Source: Methylobacterium sp. R2-1
Lineage (GTDB): Bacteria > Pseudomonadota > Alphaproteobacteria > Rhizobiales > Beijerinckiaceae
Direction of reading: 5' to 3'
Assembly (NCBI RefSeq): GCF_014191355.1
Contig: NZ_JACHWM010000023.1
Span: 18,584-82,583 of the forward strand
Length of the DNA stretch: 64,000 nucleotides
Position numbers and translations under genes: made by a program. Of the stretch, positions 23,098 through 32,177 are shown one piece after another (the stretch's first letter is position 1; the number at the start of each line of letters is the position of its first letter). A model generated the notes under the pieces. The model was not told the DNA's origin, searched no databases, and was given only the letters and a program-made list of their open reading frames with translations.

Positions 23098-24963
23098 ATG
23101 CTGCGCGTCAACGATCTCACCTTCCGCATCGGCGAGCGGGTCATTCTCGATTCGGCGACCTTCGCGATTCCCGATCGGGCCCGTGTCGGGCTGGTCGGCC
23201 GCAACGGCGCGGGAAAAACCACGCTGTTCCGGGCGATCCTCGGCGAGTTGCCGACGGATGCCGGCGCGGTCTCGCTGCCCAAGGGCATGCGCATCGGCGC
23301 GGTGGCCCAGGAAGCGCCCGCCGGCCCCGAGACCCTGCACGAAGTCGTGCTCGCTGCCGACACCGAGCGCGCCCGGCTGATGCGCGAGGCCGAGACCGCG
23401 GACGGCCTGCGCCGCGCCGAGATCGAGACGCGGCTGGTCGATATCGGCGCCCACTCCGCCCCGGCGCGTGCCGCGGCGATCCTGCACGGCCTCGGCTTCG
23501 ATGCGGCGGCGCAAGCGCGGCCCTGCTCGGATTTCTCCGGCGGCTGGCGGATGCGGGTGGCACTCGCCGCCGTGCTGTTCTCCGAGCCGGACCTGCTGTT
23601 GCTCGACGAGCCCACCAACTACCTCGACATCGAGGGCACGCTCTGGCTCTACGACTACCTCGAGAAATATCCCCGCACCGCGGTCATCATCAGCCACGAC
23701 CGGGAATTGCTCGACACGTCGGTCGATCACATCCTGCACCTCGATCGCGGCAAGCTCACGATCTACCGCGGCGGCTACACCAGCTTCGCCCGCCAGCTTT
23801 CCGAGAAGCGGGTGCTCCAGGCAAAGGCGAAAGCCAAGCAGGAGGTCGAGCGGGCCCATCTGCAGAGCTTCATCGACCGCTTCAAGGCCAAGGCGACCAA
23901 GGCGCGCCAAGCCCAGTCGCGCATGAAGCGGCTGGCCAAGATGGAGCCGATCGCCGCGCTGATCGAGGACGAGGTGCCGGTGATCCACCTGCCCAGCCCG
24001 GAAAAGCCGCTGTCGCCGCCGATCGTGGCGATGGAGCGGGTCCAGGCGGGCTACGGCGAGCGGATCGTGCTCTCGGGGCTCAACCTCTCGCTCGCCCCCG
24101 ACGACCGGGTGGCGCTGCTCGGCGCCAACGGCAACGGCAAGTCGACCTTCTGCAAGCTGATCGGCGGGCGGCTGCCGCCGCTTGCGGGCGAGATGCGGCG
24201 CTCCTCGAAGATGGAGGTCGCCTATTTCGCGCAGCACCAGCTCGACGAGCTGCGCCCTTCCGAGAGCGCGGTGGCGCATGTGCGCGACCGCATGCCCGAT
24301 GCGCCCGAAGCCAAGGTGCGCTCGGCCGCCGCCCGGCTCGGCTTTCCCGCCTCGAAGGCGGACACGCCGGTGGAAAAGCTCTCCGGCGGGGAGAAGGCGC
24401 GGCTGCTGATGGGGCTCGCCGCCTTCGACGGGCCGCACCTCTTGATCCTCGACGAGCCGACCAACCACCTCGACATCGAGAGCCGGCAGGCCCTGGTCGA
24501 GGCGATCAACGACTACGAGGGGGCGGTGATCCTCGTCAGCCATGACCGCTTCCTGATCGAGGCCTGCGCCGACCGGCTCTGGATCGTCGGCGACGGTTCG
24601 GTGAAGTCCTTCGACGGCGACATGGACGATTATCGCCGTCTCGTCCTCGCCGGTCCGGAGCGGGCGGACACCTCCAGCGAGGGCACCGGGGGGCAGAAGG
24701 CCGAGGCGCGCCGCTCGGCGGTGGAGCGCCGGGCCGCGCTCGCACCCCTCCGGAAGCGCCTCGAGACTATCGAGGCGCGCATGGCCAAGCTCTCGGGAGC
24801 GATCGAGAAGATCGACGCCGCGCTCGCCGACGGCACCGCCTTCCTCAAGGACGCGGCCAAGGCCGGCGACCTCGCCCGCATGCGCGCCGAGGCCGCCGAG
24901 GCGCTGGCGAAGGCCGAGGAGGAGTGGCTGGAGGTGAGCGGAGAGATCGAGGCGGCGGCCTGA
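23098..24963 (+). CDS. ABC-F family ATPase
   Basis: A 621-residue soluble protein with two ABC ATPase domains and no membrane part, as in ABC-F translation factors (Uup/YheS type). First Walker A GRNGAGKTT near residue 40, signature FSGGWRMRVALA, Walker B LLLLDEPTNYLDIEGTLWLY. The linker is the charged ABC-F P-site tip region (EKRVLQAKAKAKQEVERAH). Second Walker A GANGNGKST, signature LSGGEKARLLMG, Walker B LLILDEPTNHLDIES. A C-terminal coiled coil covers about 540-615. ABC-F proteins act on the ribosome; which branch this is needs a tree. The start is ATG 23098 (MLRVNDLTF). Confidence 0.92.
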   Translation: MLRVNDLTFRIGERVILDSATFAIPDRARVGLVGRNGAGKTTLFRAILGELPTDAGAVSLPKGMRIGAVAQEAPAGPETLHEVVLAADTERARLMREAETADGLRRAEIETRLVDIGAHSAPARAAAILHGLGFDAAAQARPCSDFSGGWRMRVALAAVLFSEPDLLLLDEPTNYLDIEGTLWLYDYLEKYPRTAVIISHDRELLDTSVDHILHLDRGKLTIYRGGYTSFARQLSEKRVLQAKAKAKQEVERAHLQSFIDRFKAKATKARQAQSRMKRLAKMEPIAALIEDEVPVIHLPSPEKPLSPPIVAMERVQAGYGERIVLSGLNLSLAPDDRVALLGANGNGKSTFCKLIGGRLPPLAGEMRRSSKMEVAYFAQHQLDELRPSESAVAHVRDRMPDAPEAKVRSAAARLGFPASKADTPVEKLSGGEKARLLMGLAAFDGPHLLILDEPTNHLDIESRQALVEAINDYEGAVILVSHDRFLIEACADRLWIVGDGSVKSFDGDMDDYRRLVLAGPERADTSSEGTGGQKAEARRSAVERRAALAPLRKRLETIEARMAKLSGAIEKIDAALADGTAFLKDAAKAGDLARMRAEAAEALAKAEEEWLEVSGEIEAAA

Positions 24964-25135
24964 GGCTCGCGCCGCGCTCACGGCCTTCGCTCAGGCGGGC
25001 CCCCGCGAGAGCGCCAGCCACGGCATCACGGGAACCCGCCGCGGCGTGAACCGTGGGTGGCAGACAGGTTGGCACGCATGGGCAACGCCGGCCCCTGCCC
25101 CGCGTTGACCGACGCAAGGCTGAAGCGGAGGAACC

Positions 25136-26176
25136 ATGCGCGGCACGAGCCATCCCGGGACACGTCGGAGCGGCAGGGCCGGCGCCCTCGCGCTGCTGCC
25201 GCTCGCCGCGACCGGCGCCTGGATCGCCTGGAGCCATCTCGGGCTCAACCGGGCCGGCCCCCTCCCCCCGGCCCTGCCGGGGCGGCGCAGTACCCTGCGC
25301 ACGCGGGCCGGCCGGGTGAACCTCTACGCCTCGGATGCGCAGGGTGGCCGCCCGCTCCTGCTGATCCACTCGATCAACGCGGCCGCCAACGCCTACGAGG
25401 TGAAGCCGCTCTACGAGCATTACCGGGGCAGCCGCCCGGTCTACGCGCTGGAGCTGCCGGGCTTCGGTCTCTCCGAGCGGGCGGACCGGATCTACACGCC
25501 CCGGCTGATGACCGATGCGATCCTCGACGCCGCGGCCGAGATCGCCGGCCGCCACGGCGGCGTGGCGCTCGATGCGATTGCGCTCTCGCTGCCTTGCGCC
25601 TATCTCGCCCGCGCTGCGCTGGAGCGACCGCACCTGTTCGCCAGCCTCGGCCTCATCAGCCCGACCGGCTTCGACGCCCGCCTCTCCGGGCGCGGACCGG
25701 CGGATACCAATCGCGGCCATCCGCTAGCGCGCCAGCTTGCCGCCTTCCCGCTCTGGGGCCGCCCGCTCTTCGACGCGCTGGTCAGCCGGCCGAGCATGCG
25801 CTTCTTTCTGGAAAAGACCTGGGGCAGCCGCGATATCGACGAGGGCCTGCTCGCCTACGACCAGCTCTCGGCGCATCAGCCGGGGGCCGAACACGCGCCG
25901 TTCTCGTTCCTGTCGGGCTACCTGTTTCCCGACGACACGACGCGGGTCTACGAGGCGCTGCGCCTGCCCGTCTTCATGGTCCACGGGGCGCGGGGCGACT
26001 TCGTCGATTACCGCTATGTCGGCGAGGTGGCGGGCCGCCCGAACTGGACGATCCTGCGGCTGCCGACCGGCGCCTTCCCACATTTCGAGGATCGGCCGGC
26101 GGTGACGGGCGCCTACGACGCCTTCCTGGCCGCTCACGATCAAAAGCGAGTTCAGGCCACCGCCTCGATCCGGTAG
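25136..26176 (+). CDS. Alpha/beta hydrolase with N-terminal membrane anchor
   Basis: A 346-residue protein with a hydrophobic segment at about residues 14-32 (ALALLPLAATGAWIAWS) and an alpha/beta-hydrolase fold: LLIHSINAAANAYEV, PVYALELPGFGLSERADRIY and VFMVHGARGDFVDYR (acid), with FPHFEDRP providing the His. The nucleophile elbow is unusual: the expected GxSxG reads ALSLP in DAIALSLPCAYLARAA. The serine is present but both glycines are lost. Catalysis may therefore be altered. ATG 25136 has GGAGG seven or eight bases upstream. The 3' end overlaps the convergent reductase gene by 25 bases. Confidence 0.8.
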   Translation: MRGTSHPGTRRSGRAGALALLPLAATGAWIAWSHLGLNRAGPLPPALPGRRSTLRTRAGRVNLYASDAQGGRPLLLIHSINAAANAYEVKPLYEHYRGSRPVYALELPGFGLSERADRIYTPRLMTDAILDAAAEIAGRHGGVALDAIALSLPCAYLARAALERPHLFASLGLISPTGFDARLSGRGPADTNRGHPLARQLAAFPLWGRPLFDALVSRPSMRFFLEKTWGSRDIDEGLLAYDQLSAHQPGAEHAPFSFLSGYLFPDDTTRVYEALRLPVFMVHGARGDFVDYRYVGEVAGRPNWTILRLPTGAFPHFEDRPAVTGAYDAFLAAHDQKRVQATASIR

Positions 26177-26868
26177 CGCAGCCAGACGGTGCCGTCGTCG
26201 AACGGTTCGCAGGCGGTACGGGTCAGGCGGCGACGCGAGCCCATGGAATCGCCCTCCCCGCCCTCGAAATCGAACAGGGCCGGCGTGCCGAGGACGCCAT
26301 CGACGGCGGGCGCGAGCAGCAGGCTGAGTTCGTCCACGAGCCCGGCCTTGAGCAACGAGCCGTTGATGCGCCCGCCACCCTCGACCAGCAGCCGCTCGAT
26401 GCCGAACAGACGCTTCAACTTGGCCAGCGCCAGGGTGAAATCGACCTCGTGCTCACCGGCCAGGATGTAGGATTGGCCGCCCGCTTTCAGCCGGCGCAGG
26501 CGGTCGTCCGAGGCCTGCCCCGTCGTCAGTACGACGACGTGATCGCCCTCGATCTCGTTGCGCGCGCCCCAATCCATCGCGCCGCGGGCATCGAGCGCCA
26601 CCGCGTAGCCGGGCGCATCGGTGCGGGCGACGTGATCCTTGCGCGACACCGGCGCCTCGGGCGGCGCGGAGGTCAGCGGCTCGGCGCTGTCGGCATAGCC
26701 CTGCATGGTGATGCGCCCGCACATCCAGGCGTCGCCCCCGAGCCGCTTGTGGACCTCCTCGTAGTGGGAATCCGCGTCGATGGTGGTCCAGCGCCGGACC
26801 TTGATGCGACCGTCGACCGAGGTGGTCATGTGGCACAGGACGTAGGGGCGCTCCGATGTGTCGGCCAT
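26152..26868 (-). CDS. RibD C-terminal/dihydrofolate reductase-like protein
   Basis: A 238-residue NADPH-dependent reductase of the RibD_C family, the same fold as dihydrofolate reductase. It opens with the typical RPYVLCHMTTSVDGRIKVR, followed by DAWMCGRITMQGYAD, then LRRLKAGGQSYILAGEHEVD, and GIERLLVEGGGRINGSLLKA, which is the NADPH-binding stretch. Full RibD deaminase sequence is absent, so this is a stand-alone member, often not part of riboflavin synthesis. It is divergent from the OsmC gene and overlaps the hydrolase gene tail to tail. Confidence 0.85.
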   Translation of the reverse strand: MADTSERPYVLCHMTTSVDGRIKVRRWTTIDADSHYEEVHKRLGGDAWMCGRITMQGYADSAEPLTSAPPEAPVSRKDHVARTDAPGYAVALDARGAMDWGARNEIEGDHVVVLTTGQASDDRLRRLKAGGQSYILAGEHEVDFTLALAKLKRLFGIERLLVEGGGRINGSLLKAGLVDELSLLLAPAVDGVLGTPALFDFEGGEGDSMGSRRRLTRTACEPFDDGTVWLRYRIEAVA

Positions 26869-27005
26869 GGCGGCGGGTTTCCTGCTGTCGGGGATTGAAG
26901 GCCGGAACTAGACCGCCTTCGCCCGTCGGCCAGGGTCGGGACCCGCCGCCTTTGCCGGGCATCGCGCCGCGGATAGGCTGCCCACGGTAACGAGGGAGAG
27001 AGGCC

Positions 27006-27458
27006 ATGGCGACCTACACCGCGGATGTCCGCTGGGCGCTCGCGGCGGGCGAGGATTTCGCCGCCGGGCGCTACAGCCGCGGCCACACGGTGCGCTTCGA
27101 CGGCGGCGTCGAACTCGCGGGCTCCGCCTCACCCCACGTCGTTGGCAAGTGGGCGGTGGCGGCTGCGGTCGATCCCGAGGAGATGCTAGTGGCGGCGCTC
27201 TCCACCTGCCACATGCTGAGCTTCCTCCACGTCGCCCGGCTCGCCGGCTTCGTCGCCCATTCCTACCGCGACCACGCTGAGGGCACGATGGCGGAAATCG
27301 CCCCCGGCCGGCAGGCGGTGACGCGGGTGGTGCTGCATCCGCGCATCGAATGGACCGGCGCGGCACCCGACGCGGAGCGGCTCACCGCCCTCCACGAAGA
27401 GGCTCACGAGACCTGCTTCATCGCCAATTCCGTGCGGACCGAAGTGACGGTCGCCTGA
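27006..27458 (+). CDS. OsmC/Ohr family peroxide-detoxification protein
   Basis: A 150-residue OsmC-like protein. The two redox cysteines of the family are visible in AALSTCHMLSFLHVARLAGF and EAHETCFIANSV. An N-terminal RGHTVRFDGGVELAGSASP also fits. OsmC and Ohr proteins reduce organic or inorganic hydroperoxides with thiol reductants in the cytoplasm. The next gene on the same strand starts 79 bases on. Start ATG 27006 has GAGAGAGG just upstream. Confidence 0.9.
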   Translation: MATYTADVRWALAAGEDFAAGRYSRGHTVRFDGGVELAGSASPHVVGKWAVAAAVDPEEMLVAALSTCHMLSFLHVARLAGFVAHSYRDHAEGTMAEIAPGRQAVTRVVLHPRIEWTGAAPDAERLTALHEEAHETCFIANSVRTEVTVA

Positions 27459-27537
27459 GACGCGCTTGGCGAAACCGACCCCGCCGGTGCATGTCCTCGA
27501 GACACGATCCTTCGGGGACATTTGCGAGGACATCCGG

Positions 27538-27975
27538 ATGACCGACCTGACGCTCGCCGCCGCCCAGACACTCGTGGCGACCGCCCTGAAGACCGCCCGC
27601 GAACGGGGGCTGAAGCCCCTGGCGGTGGTGGTCTACGACGCCCGCGGCGCCCTCAAATGCCTGGCCGCCGAGGACGGCACGTCGCTGCGCCGCGCCGAAG
27701 TGGCCCGCGGCAAGGCCAACGGCGCCCTGGCGCTCGGCCTCGGTTCGCGGGCGATCGCCAAGCGGGCCGAGGAGCAGCCGCATTTCGTGGCCGCGGTGAG
27801 CCACCTCGTCGGTCCGGACGCCCTGGTGCCGGTGCCCGGCGGCGTGCTGATCCGGAACCATGACGGTCGCCTGCTCGGCGCGGTCGGCGTCTCCGGCGAC
27901 ACCTCCGACAACGACGAGATCTGCGCGCTGGCCGGCATCGAGGCGGCGGGGCTGAAGGGGGAGACGGGGGCCTGA
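27538..27975 (+). CDS. HbpS/GlcG-like (DUF336) protein
   Basis: A 145-residue protein of the GlcG/HbpS (DUF336) family. The pattern LTLAAAQTLVATALKTARE, LAVVVYDARGALKCLAAEDG and PVPGGVLIRNHDGRLLGAVG with VSGDTSDNDEICALAGIEAA is diagnostic. Members bind haem or corrinoid-like ligands or serve as subunits of unknown role. The start is ATG 27538, since upstream in-frame codons fall between genes. A hairpin of the CCCCTCTCC family follows. Co-expression with the OsmC gene is possible. Confidence 0.85.
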   Translation: MTDLTLAAAQTLVATALKTARERGLKPLAVVVYDARGALKCLAAEDGTSLRRAEVARGKANGALALGLGSRAIAKRAEEQPHFVAAVSHLVGPDALVPVPGGVLIRNHDGRLLGAVGVSGDTSDNDEICALAGIEAAGLKGETGA

Positions 27976-28005
27976 CCACCGTGTTCGAAGGCGCGCACCG
28001 CGGTT

Positions 28006-28034
28006 CCCCTCTCCCCGCCGGGCGGGGAGAGGGG
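28006..28034. terminator. CCCCTCTCC-family hairpin, copy 1
   Basis: CCCCTCTCCCCGCC (28006-28019) and GGCGGGGAGAGGGG (28021-28034) form a perfect 14-pair stem around one base. It lies 31 bases after the HbpS-like gene and 74 bases before the ABC importer gene. It probably ends or shields the upstream transcript. Confidence 0.7.
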
Positions 28035-28107
28035 ATGCGTCGGGAGCCGGTGCGCCTGTCCGTGAGCCGCTCGGCGCCGTGCCGTCCCCGGAGCCTCGGG
28101 TAAGCCC

Positions 28108-29706
28108 ATGAGCCTCCTCCGGCGCACCGTCCTGCACGGGGGCGCGGCACTCGCCGCCGGGCTCGCCCTTCCCGTTCCGGCGCGGGCGGCCTCGCCGGTC
28201 TACCGCCGCGGCAACGACGCCGACCCGGAGACGCTCGATCCGCACAAGACCTCGACGGTGGCCGAGGCGCATCTCCTGCGCGACCTGTTCGAGGGGCTGC
28301 TGACCTACGACAATTTCGGCACCATCATTCCGGGCATGGCCGAGCGCTGGACCTTCTCCGACGACCGCCTCACCTACCGCTTCCAGATCCGCCCCGACGG
28401 GCGCTGGTCGAACGGTGATCCGGTCACGGCCGACGATTTCCTGTTCTCGTTGCGCCGCATCCTCGATCCGAAGACGGCGGCGAAATACGCCGAGGTGCTG
28501 TTCCCGATCCGCAATGCGGCCGCCGTCAATGCGGGCGAGCAGCCGCCGGAGACGCTCGGGGTGACGGCCCCCGATTCCCGGACGCTGGAGATCGCGCTCG
28601 CCGAGCCGGTGCCCTACCTCCTCGAACTTCTCACCCACCAGACCTCGCTGCCGGTCCACCGCCCGTCGCTGGAGCGCTGGGGCGAGGCATTCGCGAAGGC
28701 GGGCAACCTCGTCTCGAACGGCCCCTACGCCCTGGTCGAGTGGGTGCCGAACGACCGCATCACCCTGACCAAGAACCCGCATCACCGCGACGCCGCCGCG
28801 ATCCCGATCGAGCGGGTCGATGTCATCCCGACCCCGGATCTCGCCGCGGCGGTGCGGCGCTACGCAGGCCGTGAGATCGATTCCCTCTCCGACCTGCCCG
28901 CCGACCAGATCGTCTCCCTGAAAGAGCGTTTCGGCGCGCAGGTACAACTCGGGCCGGGGCTCGGCTTGCTGGCCATCGCCTTCAACCTGCGGAAAAAACC
29001 CTTCGACGACGCGCGGGTGCGCCGCGCCCTGTCGCTCGCCATCGATCGGGAGTTTCTGGCCGAGATCGTGTGGGGGCAGACCATGGCCCCGGCCTATTCC
29101 TTCTGTCCGCCGGGCCTCGACAACGCCCTGCCGTCGCCGCTGCTGCCGGGGCGCGAGGACGGGCCGACCGACCGCGAGGAGGAGGCGCTGCGGCTGCTCT
29201 CCGAGGCCGGCTACGGGCCGGGCAACCCGCTGACGGTCGAGTACCGCTTCAACGTCACCGACAACAACCGCAACACGGCGATCGCGCTGGCGGATGCGTG
29301 GCGCGGCATCGGCGTCGAGACCCGCTTCGTTTCCACCGACGCCAAGACCCACTTCGCCTATCTGCGCGACGGCGGCGCCTTCGACCTCGCCCGGATGTCG
29401 TGGATCGCCGATTATTCCGACCCGCAGAATTTTTTGTTTCTGCTCCGCACCGGCAATGACGGCTTCAATGCCGGGCGCTGGTCCGACGCACGCTTCGACG
29501 GCCTGCTGACGCGAGCCGCAGGGGAGCGCGACGTGCAGGCCCGCGCGCAGATGCTGTTCGACGCGGAAAAGATCGTGCTCGACGAACTGCCCTGGGTGCC
29601 GCTGCTGCACTACCGCTCGAAGGCGCTCGTCTCGCCACGGCTGCACGGGGTGCACCCGAACATCCGCAACGTCGCCCCCACCCGCTATCTCCGGCTCGAT
29701 CCATGA
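28108..29706 (+). CDS. Peptide-type ABC transporter substrate-binding protein
   Basis: A 532-residue periplasmic solute-binding protein of the OppA/DppA family (SBP_bac_5). Residues 1-28 are a signal peptide; LLRRTVLHGGAALAAGLAL has a twin-arginine pair and could use the Tat route. Mature domain marks are NDADPETLDPHKTSTVAEAH, RDLFEGLLTYDNFGTIIPGM, GRWSNGDPVTADDFLFSLRR and VRRALSLAIDREFLAEIVWG. It should deliver oligopeptides or a similar ligand to the two permeases encoded directly downstream. Its TGA overlaps the first permease start in an ATGA. Confidence 0.92.
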   Translation: MSLLRRTVLHGGAALAAGLALPVPARAASPVYRRGNDADPETLDPHKTSTVAEAHLLRDLFEGLLTYDNFGTIIPGMAERWTFSDDRLTYRFQIRPDGRWSNGDPVTADDFLFSLRRILDPKTAAKYAEVLFPIRNAAAVNAGEQPPETLGVTAPDSRTLEIALAEPVPYLLELLTHQTSLPVHRPSLERWGEAFAKAGNLVSNGPYALVEWVPNDRITLTKNPHHRDAAAIPIERVDVIPTPDLAAAVRRYAGREIDSLSDLPADQIVSLKERFGAQVQLGPGLGLLAIAFNLRKKPFDDARVRRALSLAIDREFLAEIVWGQTMAPAYSFCPPGLDNALPSPLLPGREDGPTDREEEALRLLSEAGYGPGNPLTVEYRFNVTDNNRNTAIALADAWRGIGVETRFVSTDAKTHFAYLRDGGAFDLARMSWIADYSDPQNFLFLLRTGNDGFNAGRWSDARFDGLLTRAAGERDVQARAQMLFDAEKIVLDELPWVPLLHYRSKALVSPRLHGVHPNIRNVAPTRYLRLDP

Positions 29707-30626
29707 TCCCGCTGATCCTGCGACGGATCGCCCAGAGCCTGCCGACCCTGTTCCTCGTGGTGACCGGCAGCTTCTTCCTGATCCGGTTGGCGCCCGGCGG
29801 CCCGTTCGATCTGGAGCGGCCGCTGCCGCCGGCGGCGATGGAGAACCTGCGCCGGGTCTACGGCCTCGATCAGCCGCTGATCGTGCAGTTCGGGCGCTAT
29901 CTCCTCAGCCTCCTGCGGGGCGATCTCGGCCCCTCCTTCACCTTCCGCGACCTCACCGTCACCGACCTGTTCGCACGGGGCCTTCCGGTCTCGGTGACGC
30001 TCGGCAGTCTCGCCCTCCTGCTCGCCCTCGCCCTCGGCTTGGCGCTCGGGAGCCTCGCCGCGCTCAATCGCGGCGCGGCCGCCGACCGGCTGGTGGGGCT
30101 CGCCGCCTCGCTCGGGCTCGCGGTGCCGAACTTCGTCACCGCCCCCCTGCTCCAGATCGTGTTCGGCCTCGGGCTGGCATGGCTCCCCGTCGGCGGCTGG
30201 GCGGACGGGAATCCGAAGAACCTCGTCCTGCCGGTGCTCACCCTGGCCCTGCCCCACGCGGCGGGCATCGCCCGGCTCACCCGCGCCTCGCTCGCCGAGG
30301 TGCTGATCCAGCCACATATCCGCACACAGCGCGCCATGGGCCTGCCGCGGACCCGCATCGCCCGGCACGCCCTGCGCGGGGCGCTGCTCCCCGTGGTCGC
30401 GACGCTCGGGCCGCTGGCGGCGGCGCTGATGACCGGCTCGGTGGTGGTCGAGACCATCTTCGGCCTGCCCGGGATCGGGCGCTACTTCGTCGAGGGGGCG
30501 CTCAACCGCGACTACACCCTGGTCATGGGCACGGTGATTCTGGTCGCGGTGATGGTGATCGTCTTCAACCTGATCGCCGACCTGATCGCCGCCGCCCTCG
30601 ATCCGCGCGTGCGGCTGTCCGCATGA
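29703..30626 (+). CDS. ABC transporter permease, OppB/DppB type
   Basis: A 307-residue inner-membrane permease with six predicted spans. The N-terminus IAQSLPTLFLVVTGSFFLIR and the EAA-type cytoplasmic loop around QRAMGLPRTRIARHALRGAL are characteristic, as is VVVETIFGLPGIGRYFVEGA. It forms the channel with the OppC-type partner. Its start overlaps the binding-protein stop and its own stop overlaps the next start, both as ATGA, so all three should be made in fixed ratio. Confidence 0.93.
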   Translation: MIPLILRRIAQSLPTLFLVVTGSFFLIRLAPGGPFDLERPLPPAAMENLRRVYGLDQPLIVQFGRYLLSLLRGDLGPSFTFRDLTVTDLFARGLPVSVTLGSLALLLALALGLALGSLAALNRGAAADRLVGLAASLGLAVPNFVTAPLLQIVFGLGLAWLPVGGWADGNPKNLVLPVLTLALPHAAGIARLTRASLAEVLIQPHIRTQRAMGLPRTRIARHALRGALLPVVATLGPLAAALMTGSVVVETIFGLPGIGRYFVEGALNRDYTLVMGTVILVAVMVIVFNLIADLIAAALDPRVRLSA

Positions 30627-31696
30627 GCGCGGCGCTCGCTCGCCGCCTCGCCCGCGACCGCTCGGCGCTTGTGGCACTCGCGAGCCTCGTGCTGATCGCG
30701 CTGGCCTGCCTCGTCGGCCCTCTTCTCACCGGGCACCCGCCCGAGCGGATCTATCCGGATTTCGTCCGGGTCGCCCCGAGCCTTGCCGCGCACCCGCGGC
30801 CCGACGAGGTGCGCCCCGCCCTCACGCGCCTCGCCTTCCGAATGCGGCCGACGCTGGAAGACGTGGCGCTCGAGCGCGATCGGGTGCGGCTGACGCTGAC
30901 GGCGCAAAAACCCATCGACGAGCGCTCCTTCCGTCTGCTGTCCCGCTCGGGACTGTTCGGCGAGCCCGCGGTGCTGGAGCGGTCCGCCGACGGCCGCCGG
31001 CTCTTGGTCGAGGCACCGCTTCGAAAACTGACCTTCGTCCTCGGCACCGATGCCCTCGGGCGCGATCTCCTCACCCGTTGCCTTGCCGCGGGGCAGGTCT
31101 CCCTGCTGATCGGGCTCACCGCGGCGCTCGCCGCCCTGCTGATCGGCGTCGTCTACGGGGCGGTCTCGGGCATGGCCGGGGGCACGGTCGATGCATTGAT
31201 GATGCGCTTCCTCGACATCCTCTACGCCCTGCCCTTCGTGTTCCTCGTCATCATGCTGCTGGTGTTCTTTCGCGCCGGCCTGTGGCTGGTGCTGGTCGCG
31301 GTGGCGGCGGTCGAGTGGCTCGACATGGCTCGTATCGTCCGCACCCAGACGCTCTCCCTCAAGGGCCGCGACTTCGTCCGCGCTGCCTCGGCACTCGGGG
31401 CCGGCACGGGCACGATCCTGGCCCGCCACATCGTGCCGAACACGCTCGGACCGATCGTGGCGGCAGCGACCCTGCTGGTGCCGCGGGTGATCCTCCTGGA
31501 GAGTTTCCTGTCCTTTCTCGGCCTCGGCGTGCAGGAGCCCGACACCTCCTGGGGCGTGCTGATTGCGGAGGGCGCCCGCGCACTCGAATCCGCGCCGTGG
31601 ATGCTCGCTGCGCCCGCCGGCTTCCTCGTCGTCACCCTGATGGCCTTGAACCGGCTCGGCGACGGTCTTGGCGAGGCGCTCGACCCACGACTTTAG
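30623..31696 (+). CDS. ABC transporter permease, OppC/DppC type
   Basis: A 357-residue permease partner. After the first membrane span comes a large extracytoplasmic insert (about 35-125), then TDALGRDLLTRCLAAGQVSL, several spans, the EAA loop VRAASALGAGTGTILARHIV and LLESFLSFLGLGVQEPDTSW. The insert is the mark of the YejE-like subgroup of OppC proteins. No ATPase gene (OppD/OppF or YejF type) follows; the next gene is on the other strand. The stop codon TAG is the first three bases of a modular repeat element. Confidence 0.92.
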   Translation: MSAALARRLARDRSALVALASLVLIALACLVGPLLTGHPPERIYPDFVRVAPSLAAHPRPDEVRPALTRLAFRMRPTLEDVALERDRVRLTLTAQKPIDERSFRLLSRSGLFGEPAVLERSADGRRLLVEAPLRKLTFVLGTDALGRDLLTRCLAAGQVSLLIGLTAALAALLIGVVYGAVSGMAGGTVDALMMRFLDILYALPFVFLVIMLLVFFRAGLWLVLVAVAAVEWLDMARIVRTQTLSLKGRDFVRAASALGAGTGTILARHIVPNTLGPIVAAATLLVPRVILLESFLSFLGLGVQEPDTSWGVLIAEGARALESAPWMLAAPAGFLVVTLMALNRLGDGLGEALDPRL

Positions 31697-31753
31697 AGCA
31701 TCGTCCCGAAAGGTGGCCGCCGGCTTTCGGAAAAAGACGATGCGGAAACAAGG
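31694..31753. repeat. Modular nested palindrome, subtype A
   Basis: Order: TAGAGC, outer arm GCATCGTC (31698-31705, sharing GC with the lead block), inner arm CCGAAAG (31706-31712), centre GTGGCCGCCGG (31713-31723), inner arm CTTTCGG (31724-31730), spacer AAAAA, outer arm GACGATGC (31736-31743), GG, then AAACAAGG. Layout and 11-base centre match the subtype-B copies, but the arm sequences differ. It sits between the permease and a convergent small gene and may end both transcripts. Confidence 0.8.
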
Positions 31754-31755
31754 CG

Positions 31756-32046
31756 CTAGCGGGATTCGGCCGGCAGGTAGCCCTGGTAGACGATGCGCAC
31801 CGTGCGCCGCTCGCCGGGCAGCTCCGAGACCGGAATGGCCTTCGACCCGCGCAAGGCAGGGGCAGGTTCGATCGGGCCGGGCTCGGACGCGGGTGGGGCC
31901 GGCGACGCCTTGGGGCGCAGCGCCCAGCGCTCGGCCCCGCCCGCGCTGGCCAGCGTGGAGACCGCGATGACCGCCCCCATGGAGGCTAGTCCGGCGGCGA
32001 TCGGGGGAAGCAAAGTCCTGATGGAGAGGTGCGCGAAAAAAGTCAT
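31756..32046 (-). CDS. Small exported hypothetical protein
   Basis: A 96-residue protein of unknown family. Residues 8-32 (IRTLLPPIAAGLASMGAVIA) are hydrophobic and look like a signal peptide or anchor; the remainder is Pro/Ala-rich with a more regular end (RRTVRIVYQGYLPAESR). The ATG at 32046 is preferred over one 19 codons upstream, which would add non-hydrophobic sequence ahead of the signal. The gene is divergent from the MFS transporter. Confidence 0.5.
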   Translation of the reverse strand: MTFFAHLSIRTLLPPIAAGLASMGAVIAVSTLASAGGAERWALRPKASPAPPASEPGPIEPAPALRGSKAIPVSELPGERRTVRIVYQGYLPAESR

Positions 32047-32177
32047 GGCGGGTGGCCCGGCGAGTGGGGACATTCCGCAACCTGAAGCGTTTCCGAACGC
32101 CAATATGCCCTGCCCTCGGTCCGCCGCCGGGTGGGACTTGCGAACACTTTTGCCGAGTCAGGGTAAACGGAGGGGCA

